Assembly (NCBI RefSeq): GCF_008831545.1
Contig: NZ_CP044523.1
Location: forward strand, 2,728,001 to 2,792,000
DNA length: 64,000 nucleotides
Origin: Halorussus halophilus
Lineage (GTDB): Archaea > Halobacteriota > Halobacteria > Halobacteriales > Haladaptataceae
Reading direction: 5' to 3'
Shown here: piece by piece, positions 56,568 to 64,000 of the stretch
Layout: every line of letters starts with the position of its first letter
Numbering within the stretch: the first letter of the stretch is position 1
Made by a program: the position numbers and the translations under genes
The notes under the pieces: generated by a model
Databases searched by the model: none
What the model was told of the DNA's origin: nothing
Seen by the model: only the letters and a program-made list of their open reading frames with translations

Positions 56568-56804
56568 CTAAAAGGGATCGGTGCCGTTCGTGGAGAATAT
56601 TGGTTTGACTATGTCGTACTTGAATCCGGATTCGTGTTCCGTAACGGTTGCGACCACATCCGGGTAGGGTTTGTACTTGGCGCGTACGTTCAGGCCGTTG
56701 GCGAGGACATTACGGGGTGCCAGGTTTGGCGTCGTGCTTACGTTTAGATACGAGGACGGTACGAAGACAGAGCGAGCTGGGCCGGATTGAGATATTGGAA
56801 CAAC
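56568..56804 (-). pseudogene. Possible gene fragment next to TnpB element
   Basis: A minus-strand frame without a start codon, bounded by an in-frame TGA, reads plausible protein: [19 protein letters not shown], then [19 protein letters not shown] and HESGFKYDIVKPIFSTNGTD up to TAG. The residue mix (Pro/Asn/Thr, beta-like) is unlike chance GC-rich frames. The element's left-end hairpin begins 33 bases beyond, so insertion may have cut the gene. No family is recognised. Confidence 0.35.
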
Positions 56805-56836
56805 TCAGGGAGTCGGTCAAAGAGGGGAGTTTATTG

Positions 56837-56862
56837 GACAGCCAGCAGGGGTGCTGGCTGTC
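56837..56862. repeat. 11-bp hairpin at the left side of the TnpB element
   Basis: GACAGCCAGCA (56837-56847) pairs exactly with TGCTGGCTGTC (56852-56862) around GGGG. It lies 38 bases before the TnpB start. IS200/IS605-type elements carry such subterminal hairpins at their ends, used by the TnpA transposase (absent here). Confidence 0.65.
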
Positions 56863-56899
56863 AAAATCGAGGAGTCACAGGAGTAGTGAATTCCAGAGC

Positions 56900-58162
56900 A
56901 TGAAACGAACGAACATCTTCAACATCGTTCCACGGTCTGATGCTGATAGCGAACTCTTACACCGACTGTTGGACGCATCAGCGAGTCTGTGGAATGAACT
57001 CACCTACGAACGACGGCAACGCTTCTTCGACGATGAGTCAGTCTGGGAAGCACCAAACTACTACGACCAATACAAGCACGTCCTCGGGGCTCCCACGGCA
57101 CAACAACTTAAGCGGAAGAACGACACCGCGTGGAAGTCGTTTTTCGCAGTGCTTGAGGAGAACCCAGAGAAGGCGAACCCGCCAGGATACTGGGGGAACG
57201 AAGCAGAGGGTCGAGAATTGCGGACGTACATTCGAAGTGACCGATACTCAGTTGCATGGGGCAAGCGGTCACGACTTGAGATTTCGGTGGGGCAAAAGCT
57301 GAAAGCGGAGTACGACCTCGGCTATCACGAGCAACTTCGCTTAGAGATAGCTGGCAGACCGAAGTGGGAGGGAAAACAAGGGCAGTTAGAACTCTATTAT
57401 GATGAGACGACGGAGTCGTACAGAGCTATTCAGCCAGTCACAGTAGATAGCTCTCAAAAAGAGCCACAGCGAGGCGGTGCGGTCGCTGCATTAGATATCG
57501 GTGTGAATAACCTCGTCGCCTGCACCGTCTCAAACGGAGAACAATATCTGTATCATGGGGAGAAGGTCTTTGAGGAGTTCCGTGAGACGACAGAGCGAAT
57601 CGCGTATTATAGCTCGAAGATGTCGGGGCGGCGTCGAACGAGCAAGCGAATTGACCGACTGTATCGAAAGCGGACGAATCGACGTAATCACGCCCAAGAC
57701 GCTCTCGTACGTGATCTTTGCACGCGACTCTACGAGAACGAGGTTGCTGACGTGTTCGTCGGCGACTTATCGAATGTCCTCTCTACACATTGGAGCGTCA
57801 GAGTGAACGAGAAAACGCATAACTTCTGGGCGTTTCGCCGCTTCATTACTCGGCTTGAGTCGGTCTGTGAAGAGTACGGGATATCGGTCCACGAAGAATC
57901 GGAAGCAGATACGACCAGAGAGTGTCCTGCATGTGGTGAGAAGAACCGCACAACGCGTAACGGGGATGTTTTTTGGTGTCCCTGTGGGCACGAGGGACAT
58001 GCAGATCTTGATGCATCGAAGTTGTTCTTGGTAAAGCAAGCGAACATCGAAGTTGGGCCGATGGCACGGCCTGTGCGCTTCGAGTGGGACAATCATGACT
58101 GGCGTTCAACCACAGACGTCCCTCTCTCGTGGACAAATCCCAAAGAAGCACGCACGAACTAG
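56900..58162 (+). CDS. tnpB: TnpB-like RNA-guided protein of a solo IS1341-type element
   Basis: 420 residues from ATG 56900; the open frame upstream (to 56648) includes the left-end hairpin and is not coding. The RuvC-I motif is [14 protein letters not shown] with D199, and RuvC-III is [11 protein letters not shown] with D369. The zinc finger is [15 protein letters not shown]...WCPCG near residues 345-366. The RuvC-II site reads [10 protein letters not shown] (G288-D289), with no Glu where other TnpB proteins have one. No TnpA gene is present, so the element cannot move by itself. Family members cut DNA guided by an RNA from the element's right end. Confidence 0.88.
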   Translation: MKRTNIFNIVPRSDADSELLHRLLDASASLWNELTYERRQRFFDDESVWEAPNYYDQYKHVLGAPTAQQLKRKNDTAWKSFFAVLEENPEKANPPGYWGNEAEGRELRTYIRSDRYSVAWGKRSRLEISVGQKLKAEYDLGYHEQLRLEIAGRPKWEGKQGQLELYYDETTESYRAIQPVTVDSSQKEPQRGGAVAALDIGVNNLVACTVSNGEQYLYHGEKVFEEFRETTERIAYYSSKMSGRRRTSKRIDRLYRKRTNRRNHAQDALVRDLCTRLYENEVADVFVGDLSNVLSTHWSVRVNEKTHNFWAFRRFITRLESVCEEYGISVHEESEADTTRECPACGEKNRTTRNGDVFWCPCGHEGHADLDASKLFLVKQANIEVGPMARPVRFEWDNHDWRSTTDVPLSWTNPKEARTN

Positions 58163-58260
58163 AGTACCCCGTTCGGGGGAACATTGCCTTCGAGGACGCG
58201 ACAGAAGTGCGCCTGCGGAGGAAGTTCACTTCACGGGAAGTGGAAGGATGTCAACACGCT
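58100..58260 (+). ncRNA. Candidate right-end guide RNA (omega-RNA) region
   Basis: The 3' end of tnpB and the bases after it form a GC-rich block with a hairpin CCCC-GTTC-GGGG at 58167-58178 and further pairing-rich sequence to about 58260. In TnpB elements the guide RNA is made from this place, reaching into flanking DNA. The exact ends are not visible from sequence alone. The remaining bases to 58485 hold no gene except the promoter of the DUF4129 operon (CTCATAAGG at about 58454). Confidence 0.4.
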
Positions 58261-58485
58261 TCGGGGTCGTCTTTTAGTGAATCGTCGGTTTCGGGGTTTT
58301 CTGTGGCGAGTTCGAGGGTGTGGGAGTTGGGCATACAGTTTGTTCGGCTTCGTATATGATTTAAATGTTCGTAGTCTATCCCGGAAATTCGAGGAGAGAT
58401 CTGCGATGACGCTAACCACCACACGTGACGCCGTCCTGAAAGAAAATTCCAAACTCATAAGGTATCAATCGCGCTACCTTCCCTC

Positions 58486-59481
58486 GTGGACCGCGATACC
58501 GTACGCCCTATCGTCCTCGCCGTCCTGGCCGTCCTCGCCATCGGACTGGCGGCGGCAACCCTGAACACTGCGGTAACGACCGACAGCGGTGGGTTCGGCT
58601 TCGGTTCACCGAGTTCCGACGCTGGCGTCCCCAACAGTAGTGGGGGAGACGCTGGACCGATGTTCGGAAACATTACCGAGGGCGACGAGGCCGGGAGTCT
58701 CGGCCTGCCCTGTTACCCAGTCCTCTCGGAGTGGTGGACCATCCTCCTGCTCTTCGGCCTCTTCGTCGCCGGGGCGGCCGTCGCATACTGGCGACTCGGC
58801 GCGCTCGGTGTCGTCGCGTACGTCGGGCCAGTGGGTCTCCCGCTGTTACTCGCCCACGCGATTTTGACGAGTTGCGTCACCAGCAGTCCTGGACCGCTCG
58901 TCTCGATGCCGGACAGTTCGAACAACTCCTCGTTGCCGGAGGGCGGCAGCGGCGCACCTGGAGCGGGAGAGGGTATCTCGCCGACAGACCCCTCCGTCCT
59001 CCTGATGCTCGGGTTAGCAGTCGCGCTCGTCGGAGCCATCGCGCTCCTCTTTACGTCCTCGTCTGGCGACGACCCCGAGGAAGCCGAGTCGTTCCCCGAA
59101 GCCGAGACGGACGAGGACATCCAAGCGGTCGGCCGCGCAGCGGGCGAGGCCGCAGACCGCATCGAATCGGCGACGAACGTGGAGAACGAAGTGTACCGCG
59201 CGTGGCGCGAGATGACGACGCACCTCGACGTGGCGAACCCCCAGTCGAGTACGCCCGCGGAGTTCGCCGCGGCGGCCACCGACGCCGGGATGGCCCGCGA
59301 GGACGTGACGGAACTCACCGACCTCTTCGAGGCAGTTCGGTACGGCGGCGAGACGCCGACCGACGAACGCGAAGCGCGAGCGGTCGAAGCCCTCCGGCGA
59401 ATCGAGCGCGAGTACGCTGGCGCGTCCAGTGACGGCGACGGAGACGACGAAGCAAACGACCGTGATGGAGACGACCGATGA
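58486..59481 (+). CDS. DUF4129 membrane protein
   Basis: 331 residues from GTG 58486, about 28 bases after a TATA-like CTCATAAGG. It has an N-terminal signal/anchor helix, then membrane segments (WWTILLLFGLFVAGAAVAYW; VVAYVGPVGLPLLLAHAIL; VLLMLGLAVALVGAIALLF). The C-terminal DUF4129 domain follows (VYRAWREMTTHLDVANPQSSTPAEFAAAA region, near residues 235-310). The domain is found beside transglutaminase and DUF58 genes. It overlaps the next gene by 4 bases and begins the operon that includes DUF58. Confidence 0.88.
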   Translation: MDRDTVRPIVLAVLAVLAIGLAAATLNTAVTTDSGGFGFGSPSSDAGVPNSSGGDAGPMFGNITEGDEAGSLGLPCYPVLSEWWTILLLFGLFVAGAAVAYWRLGALGVVAYVGPVGLPLLLAHAILTSCVTSSPGPLVSMPDSSNNSSLPEGGSGAPGAGEGISPTDPSVLLMLGLAVALVGAIALLFTSSSGDDPEEAESFPEAETDEDIQAVGRAAGEAADRIESATNVENEVYRAWREMTTHLDVANPQSSTPAEFAAAATDAGMAREDVTELTDLFEAVRYGGETPTDEREARAVEALRRIEREYAGASSDGDGDDEANDRDGDDR

Positions 59482-60125
59482 GCCTCGAAGACGACGCACA
59501 CCTCCTCGAAACGGTTGGTGACGACCATCCGATTCTCACGACCGTCGGCATCGCCGCAGTCGCGGCGGGCGTGCTGATGGTCGTGAATCCGGGGTTCGCT
59601 TCCCTTATCGGAACTGGCTACTTCGCCGTGACGATGGTCGGCCTGCTCGCGCTGGTGCAGGGGCTTCGCATCGCGCGCGCTCGCAAGGAGACCGACGTCG
59701 AAGGCGTCGAGACGCCCGACGTGGAGACTGTCGAGACGATGCCGACGCCCGGCGGCGAGTTCGACGAGCAGGTGGCAGCGCTGAACTCCGGGCCGCGCCG
59801 CGAGTCGATTCGCAAGCGCAGGCAACTCCGCGAGACGCTCGAAGCAGAGGCGCTCGCGGCGGTCGCTCGCCGGGAGAACTGCTCGCGCGAGGAGGCCGAG
59901 GAGATGCTCCGAGCAGGGACGTGGACCGACGACCCGCACGCGGCGGCGTTCCTCGGCGGCGCGGACGCACCGAGACCGCCGATCCGTGACCGTCTGCGAC
60001 TCGCCGTCAGCACGCAGTCGCTGTTCCAGCATCGCGTGCGTCGGACTGCCGACGCCGTGGCGCTCGCGGCAGACCCAGACGCAAAACGGCGAGAAGCAGG
60101 GGCGACGGAGGAGAACGACGAATGA
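59478..60125 (+). CDS. DUF7269-like membrane protein
   Basis: 215 residues with two close membrane helices near residues 20-58 (ILTTVGIAAVAAGVLMVV; FAVTMVGLLALVQGLRIA) and an Arg-rich helical cytoplasmic part (RRESIRKRRQLRETLEAEAL) ending in acidic sequence. It overlaps both neighbours by 4 bases (ATGA), so the four genes are translated as a unit. Proteins of this shape sit between DUF4129 and DUF58 genes in haloarchaea. Confidence 0.75.
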   Translation: MSLEDDAHLLETVGDDHPILTTVGIAAVAAGVLMVVNPGFASLIGTGYFAVTMVGLLALVQGLRIARARKETDVEGVETPDVETVETMPTPGGEFDEQVAALNSGPRRESIRKRRQLRETLEAEALAAVARRENCSREEAEEMLRAGTWTDDPHAAAFLGGADAPRPPIRDRLRLAVSTQSLFQHRVRRTADAVALAADPDAKRREAGATEENDE

Positions 60126-61405
60126 CGAGTAGACGCCAGCGAATCCGTGAGACGAATCGATTGCGCGGAATCAGTGCAGTTGCACTGCTGGCAGGTGCAG
60201 TCGGCGTGCTGTTCAACAATCCGGTCGTCCTGCTCGGTGGCGTCGTCGGCGTCGCGTTCGCGGCGTACGCGCGCACCGCCAGCGCGCCCAAGGTCGAACT
60301 CGACGTGACCCGTGAGGTCAGCGACGACGAGCCACTACCCGGCGACGACGTACACGTGCGACTGACGGTCGAGAACGTCGGCCAGAACACGCTCGCTGAC
60401 TTGCGAATCGTGGATGGCGTCCCCGAAGCGGTGCCAGTTACCGACGGCTCCGCACGGCTTGGGACTGCTCTGCGGCCGGGTAAGTCCGCACGCCTCGAAT
60501 ACACCGTCGAAGCAGAGCGCGGCGAACACGACTTCGACCCGGTGTTGGTCGTGGCGCGGGACTTCAGCGGCGCAATCGAGACCGACCTCCGAATCGACTG
60601 TGAGACGACGCTGACCTGCGTGCCGAAACTCGGGACGACCGTGGACGTGCCGTTGCGCGCCCAGACCACGCAGTACACCGGCCGGGTGACGACCGACACC
60701 GGCGGGAGCGGCGTCGAGTTCCACGCGACCCGCGAGTACCGACCGGGCGACCCGCTCTCTCGCGTGGACTGGAACCGGATGGCCAGAACCGGCGAGTTGA
60801 CGACGGTCGATTTCCGCGAGGAGAAAGCCGCGAGCGTTGTCCTGCTGGTGGATACGCGCGAAGACGCCTACCTCGCGCGCGGCGAGGGTGAGCGAAGTGC
60901 CCTCCAGCAGTCGGTGGACGCCGCCGGGAAGGTTCTCACGAGACTGCTCGACTCGGGCGACCGCGTGGGAATCGCCTCGTTCGGGCCCGAAACGTGCTGG
61001 CTCGCACCGGGAGCGGGCCACGACCACCAGACTCGCGCCCGGAACCTGTTGGCGACCCATCAGGCGTTCTCGCCAGTTCCCTCCGAGGAGTTGTTCTACC
61101 CGACGACGCGACTGAAGTGGGTTCGCAAGCGACTGCCGCCGAGTTCGCAAGTGGTGTTCTTCTCGCCGCTCTGTGACGACTTCGCCCCGAACGTGGCGCG
61201 CAGACTCGACGCCGCGGGCCACCTCGTGACCGTCGTCAGTCCGGACCCGACTGGCGACGCGACGCCCGGCCAGCGGTTCGCCCGTGCCCAGCGTCGGCAT
61301 CGAATCAGTCACCTGCGAGCGAGTGGCGTCCGGGTCGTAGACTGGGACCCCGACGAGAAGTTGGGGGCGGCGTTAGCTAAGACAGGTCGGAGGTGGTCTG
61401 TGTGA
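60122..61405 (+). CDS. DUF58 domain protein
   Basis: 427 residues. Two membrane helices near residues 13-45 precede a CARDB-like beta domain (DVHVRLTVENVGQNTLADL) and the DUF58 core GVEFHATREYRPGDPLSRVDW near 198-218, then a VWA-like domain with VVLLVDTRED near 238. DUF58 proteins work with MoxR ATPases, one of which is encoded 850 bases downstream on the other strand. The pair is thought to assemble or check protein complexes at the membrane. Confidence 0.9.
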   Translation: MTSRRQRIRETNRLRGISAVALLAGAVGVLFNNPVVLLGGVVGVAFAAYARTASAPKVELDVTREVSDDEPLPGDDVHVRLTVENVGQNTLADLRIVDGVPEAVPVTDGSARLGTALRPGKSARLEYTVEAERGEHDFDPVLVVARDFSGAIETDLRIDCETTLTCVPKLGTTVDVPLRAQTTQYTGRVTTDTGGSGVEFHATREYRPGDPLSRVDWNRMARTGELTTVDFREEKAASVVLLVDTREDAYLARGEGERSALQQSVDAAGKVLTRLLDSGDRVGIASFGPETCWLAPGAGHDHQTRARNLLATHQAFSPVPSEELFYPTTRLKWVRKRLPPSSQVVFFSPLCDDFAPNVARRLDAAGHLVTVVSPDPTGDATPGQRFARAQRRHRISHLRASGVRVVDWDPDEKLGAALAKTGRRWSV

Positions 61406-61501
61406 GCGTAGCGAACACAGACCCCGTCGGACACGTCCGGAGGTGGTCTGCATGACCGGAGGTCTGCAGACCTCGCCAGACGCAGTCTGGGGGTGGCGAG
61501 C

Positions 61502-62008
61502 GTGACCGACTCCCGGGAAATCGACCGGTCGCCAGCCCGCATGTCCGCGGCGCTCGCCGCGAGCGCCGCCGCGCTCGCGGCAGTCGCGACAGGACTGGCC
61601 AGTACCTTCGGACTCGGCGTCGCCGGTCCCGGGTTTCTGGTCGTCCTGCTGGGGGTCCTCCGCGGGTCGCGCCGAGCGGTCACGCTCGGCACGGCCGCAC
61701 TGCTCGTGGGGACGCTCGTGTCGGGACTCGCCTCACCGTCGGTCTTCCTGCTCCTCCCGGCCATCATCGGGACGGTGCTGGCCTACGACTTCGGCGAGCA
61801 GGCTATCAACGTCGGCGAACAGTTGGGTCGAGAAGCCGAGACGACGAGGTTAGAAGTGATGCACGCGGCGGGAAGTACAGTCGTCGCAGTCGGTGCCGGT
61901 GGCTTCGCCTACGCGGTGTACGTCGCGGCGGCCGGCGGCCAACCGGTGACGGCGCTCGTCTTTCTGCTGATTGCGGCCGTCGTGCTGACCTCGGCGTTGC
62001 GAAACTGA
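61502..62008 (+). CDS. DUF7519-like membrane protein
   Basis: 168 residues from GTG 61502 (TDSREIDRSPARM...); GTG 61493 is an alternative. Five hydrophobic segments fill it (AALAASAAALAAVATGLAS; FLVVLLGVLRG; LGTAALLVGTLVSGLA; VFLLLPAIIGTVLAY; TVVAVGAGGFAYAVYVAA; ALVFLLIAAVVLTSAL). It ends the DUF58 operon. The 95 bases before it carry a short direct repeat CGGAGGTGGTCTG (about 61388 and 61438). Confidence 0.7.
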   Translation: MTDSREIDRSPARMSAALAASAAALAAVATGLASTFGLGVAGPGFLVVLLGVLRGSRRAVTLGTAALLVGTLVSGLASPSVFLLLPAIIGTVLAYDFGEQAINVGEQLGREAETTRLEVMHAAGSTVVAVGAGGFAYAVYVAAAGGQPVTALVFLLIAAVVLTSALRN

Positions 62009-62009
62009 A

Positions 62010-62150
62010 CTACTGCTTCGATTCGAGGCGGACGCGCCGGAGTTGGCGTTCTACTTTCCGTGCGGCCTCCTCGGCGTTCGGGTCGAGGTCTTTGAGTTCT
62101 TTTTCCTCCCCGTCTGTGTCGGCCGTCTCCTCGCTCTCGTCGCTGGTCAT
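62010..62150 (-). CDS. Small acidic protein, 46 aa
   Basis: MTSDESEETADTDGEEKELK opens it, then a charged helix (NAEEAARKVERQLRRVRLES) to the stop just beside the end of the DUF7519-like gene. The acidic start and clean helix with Arg/Glu pairs are protein-like, and a TATA-like ATATAAAAAC lies about 25 bases upstream on this strand (62174-62183). No family is recognised. Confidence 0.6.
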   Translation of the reverse strand: MTSDESEETADTDGEEKELKDLDPNAEEAARKVERQLRRVRLESKQ

Positions 62151-62248
62151 ACCTTGCCGATGGTCGCGGAACTGATATAAAAACGAGCCAAGCGGAGTGA
62201 AAGTGAAAACGGCCGATGGACGACGGTCGAAACGCTCGTCAGAGGCGC

Positions 62249-63199
62249 TTACTCGACGGTCGGCACTTCCACCTCGTCCAGCACGCGCTCGACGATAGCG
62301 GACTTGGCGACGTTGTTGACCTGCGCGTCGGGGGTCAGCACGACGCGGTGGGCGAGCACTGGCTGGGAGACGCGCTTGACGTCGTCGGGGGTGACGAACT
62401 CTCGGCCGGAGAGAACCGCGCGAGCGCGGGCGGCCTCGAACAGTCGCTGGGTCCCGCGCGGGGAGACGCCGACTTCGACGCGGCGGTCTTCGCGGGTGGC
62501 GCGGGCGACGTTCGCCATGTATTCGAGGAGGTCGTTGTCCACGCGCACCGTCTCGGACACGTCCCGGATGTCCGCGACGAGTTGCTCGTCGAGTACCGTG
62601 CCGACGGAGGGACTTTGCTCGTCGCGGCCCGCACGCCGGCGAAGCAGTTCGTACTCGCCGTCCACGTCCGGGTAGCCAATGGACGATTTGACGGCGAAGC
62701 GGTCTACTTGGGCTTCCGGCAGGGGGAAGGTTCCCTCCTGCTCGACGGGGTTCTGCGTGGCGATGACGAAAAAGGGCTTGGGGAGTTCGCGCGTCTCGCC
62801 GTCCACCGTGACCTGTCCCTCCTCCATCGCTTCGAGAAGCGCGGCTTGGGTTTTGGGGGGCGCGCGGTTGATTTCGTCGGCCAGCACGACGTTGGCGAAG
62901 ATAGGGCCTTCGTTGAACTCGAACGAGCGGTCCTGCTCGTTGAACACGTGGGTGCCGGTCACGTCCGCCGGGAGTAGGTCGGGCGTGAACTGCACACGGG
63001 AGAACGAGAGTCCGAGCGCGGACGCGTAACTTCGCGCAGTCAGCGTCTTTCCGGTGCCTGGCACGTCTTCGAGCAGGACGTGCCCGCCCGCCAACACACC
63101 CAGCATGACAGTTTCGAGAAACTCCCGGTCGGCGATGACGGCCTCGCCAATCGTGTCCAGTACGGACTCGCACTGCTCGCTCGCCTCGGTGACGTTCAT
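62249..63199 (-). CDS. MoxR-family AAA+ ATPase
   Basis: 316 residues from ATG 63199; the frame upstream to 63229 lacks family sequence. Walker A is LLEDVPGTGKTLTAR near residue 38-52, Walker B NVVLADEINRAPPKTQAALLEAMEEG near 98, sensor 1 in FFVIATQNPVEQEGTFPLPEAQVDRF near 138, and the C-terminal lid RAVLSGREFVTPDDVKR near 268. MoxR ATPases partner with DUF58/VWA proteins, here encoded convergently by the operon at 58486-62008. Confidence 0.94.
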   Translation of the reverse strand: MNVTEASEQCESVLDTIGEAVIADREFLETVMLGVLAGGHVLLEDVPGTGKTLTARSYASALGLSFSRVQFTPDLLPADVTGTHVFNEQDRSFEFNEGPIFANVVLADEINRAPPKTQAALLEAMEEGQVTVDGETRELPKPFFVIATQNPVEQEGTFPLPEAQVDRFAVKSSIGYPDVDGEYELLRRRAGRDEQSPSVGTVLDEQLVADIRDVSETVRVDNDLLEYMANVARATREDRRVEVGVSPRGTQRLFEAARARAVLSGREFVTPDDVKRVSQPVLAHRVVLTPDAQVNNVAKSAIVERVLDEVEVPTVE

Positions 63200-63323
63200 A
63201 CCCCTTGAAGGGGAACCGACGCGCTTCAAGGTGACGGTTCACTGAACTGTGAGGTTCCTTCGAGGTCGAACGACTCGACCGAATCGAAACCACTAAGTCC
63301 GAGACGGCAGTACGGTGAGACGA

Positions 63324-63408
63324 GCCGAGATAGCCTAGCCTGGCCAAGGCGGTAGATTCGAAATCTACTGTCTTCACGGACTCGAGAGTTCAAATCTCTC
63401 TCTCGGCG
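63324..63408 (+). tRNA. tRNA-Ser (anticodon CGA)
   Basis: 85 bases fold as a class II tRNA. The acceptor stem is GCCGAGA (63324-63330) with TCTCGGC (63401-63407), discriminator G. The anticodon stem is TAGAT/ATCTA around the loop TCGAA, giving anticodon CGA. A variable arm (TGTCTTCACGGACTCG region) is long as in Ser tRNAs, and the T arm carries GAGAGTTCAAATCTCTC. No intron is seen. TTTT follows shortly after. Confidence 0.93.
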
Positions 63409-63542
63409 CTTTTCCAACTTCCAACGCTTCGAGTAGTCGCTACTGACAGCTATCCGAAAGTGTCGGTACCGGGGCGTCGAAAATCGGACGGGCAGGAGAT
63501 TCGAAAACCGACGGTCGGTGACACCCGGCGACGAAAACCGGG

Positions 63543-64000
63543 TTACAGTTCTATCGTCGTTGATGCCGTTGCCCCATCGTCGTCGATGACGGTGAGCCGC
63601 ACGGAGACCGATTCACCGTCCGCAACAGTGACAGTCGTCGTCTCGCCGGTGTCGTCTACGGTTCCGTCGGCACCGACGTCCCACTCGTACTTGACGACCG
63701 AACCGTCGGGGTCCGCGGACGCAGAGCCATCCAGCGCGTAGGAATCGCCACATCCCTCCGCTTCCGAGTCGATGCGGGCCGAGGGCGCGCGGTTCTCCGA
63801 CTCGTCCGGTTTCGACCCGAAGAGTGAAACGGCGTACAGTGCGTCGTCGGAATCGTCGTCGTTGCCACCGCCCGCGGCGACGTACGCAGTTCCGTCGGCG
63901 ATAACGGGAGCGGTGTAGTTCGGATACGGTTCCTCGACGCTCTCGGTGAGGTGGTACACCCGCGTGTCGCGGTTCTCCGGGTCGAGGAGTGCGAGTGACT
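63543..64000 (-). CDS. PQQ-propeller/PKD domain protein, 5' part outside window
   Basis: The frame is open through the right edge, so only the C-terminal 150 or so residues are seen. The first visible part is a propeller blade (LALLDPENRDTRVYHLTESV; PVIADGTAYVAAGGGND; ALYAVSLFG). The end is a PKD domain (APSARIDSEAEGCGDSYALD, SADPDGSVVKYEWDVGADG, SVSVRLTVIDDDGATA). Proteins of this kind are secreted and bind sugars or cofactors outside the cell. Full length and signal cannot be judged. Confidence 0.8.
   Translation of the reverse strand, partial: SLALLDPENRDTRVYHLTESVEEPYPNYTAPVIADGTAYVAAGGGNDDDSDDALYAVSLFGSKPDESENRAPSARIDSEAEGCGDSYALDGSASADPDGSVVKYEWDVGADGTVDDTGETTTVTVADGESVSVRLTVIDDDGATASTTIEL

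Noticed and set aside
62010..63377. 455-codon minus-strand frame over the MoxR gene
   Set aside because: It is Arg/Pro-rich and overlaps MoxR in another frame; only its last 46 codons, a separate start at 62150, look real.

Overview
The window is haloarchaeal DNA (class Halobacteria). Proteins are acidic and Asp/Glu-rich, and many starts are leaderless ATG or GTG about 25-30 bases after a TATA-like box. It carries Tat-signal secreted proteins with Thr-rich stalks, a HalOD1 protein, Orc1/Cdc6 proteins, a PolB2-type polymerase and an archaeal tRNA-Ser. I cannot name the genus from sequence alone.

Bases 1-38187 are accessory DNA of plasmid or integrated-replicon character. In order they hold: a type IIG restriction-methylation gene cut by the window edge; a lipoprotein; a beta-helix secreted protein; a plasmid-type OB-fold protein; two tandem MNT/HEPN toxin-antitoxin pairs (the first with a frameshifted HEPN gene); an Orc1/Cdc6 gene with its origin (five direct repeats plus inverted copies); a large VirD4/HerA-like transfer ATPase; and a primase-polymerase. 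Then comes an 8.2-kb gene for a 2732-residue secreted protein of calcium-binding repeats ending in a predicted nuclease toxin domain, followed by a likely immunity gene and a glutaredoxin-like gene. After that are a second Orc1/Cdc6 gene, a HalOD1 protein, a RecA-like/small protein/PolB2 operon (PolB2 broken by an in-frame TGA), and a Tat-secreted surface protein. The block ends at a truncated pilC-like gene (38187-38894), which looks like the island edge.

Bases 39193-47907 look like ordinary chromosome: CNNM-domain protein, site-2 protease with CBS domains, RND exporter with a COG1361-type partner, a zinc-finger gene with an amber stop, a Tat beta-propeller protein and an HpcH/HpaI aldolase.

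Bases 47986-55183 are a second, smaller island inside a pilB-like secretion ATPase gene. The C-terminal part of that gene lies at 47986-48576 and a middle fragment at 54945-55183. The insert carries a zinc-ribbon protein, small unknown genes, a core-binding-only protein overlapping a tyrosine recombinase, a recombinase remnant, and a three-gene AT-rich minus-strand cluster of unknown function. A zinc-ribbon membrane protein and a solo TnpB element with a left-end hairpin follow (55186-58260).

Bases 58486-64000 return to chromosome: an overlapping membrane operon (DUF4129, DUF7269-like, DUF58, DUF7519-like), a small acidic protein, a MoxR ATPase on the opposite strand, tRNA-Ser(CGA), and the 3' part of a PQQ-propeller/PKD protein.

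The strongest candidates for something new are the giant repeat-stalk toxin with its immunity gene, the unknown 52064-54900 cluster, and the TTCYGGAA motif pairs in front of both the second orc gene and the PolB2 operon.
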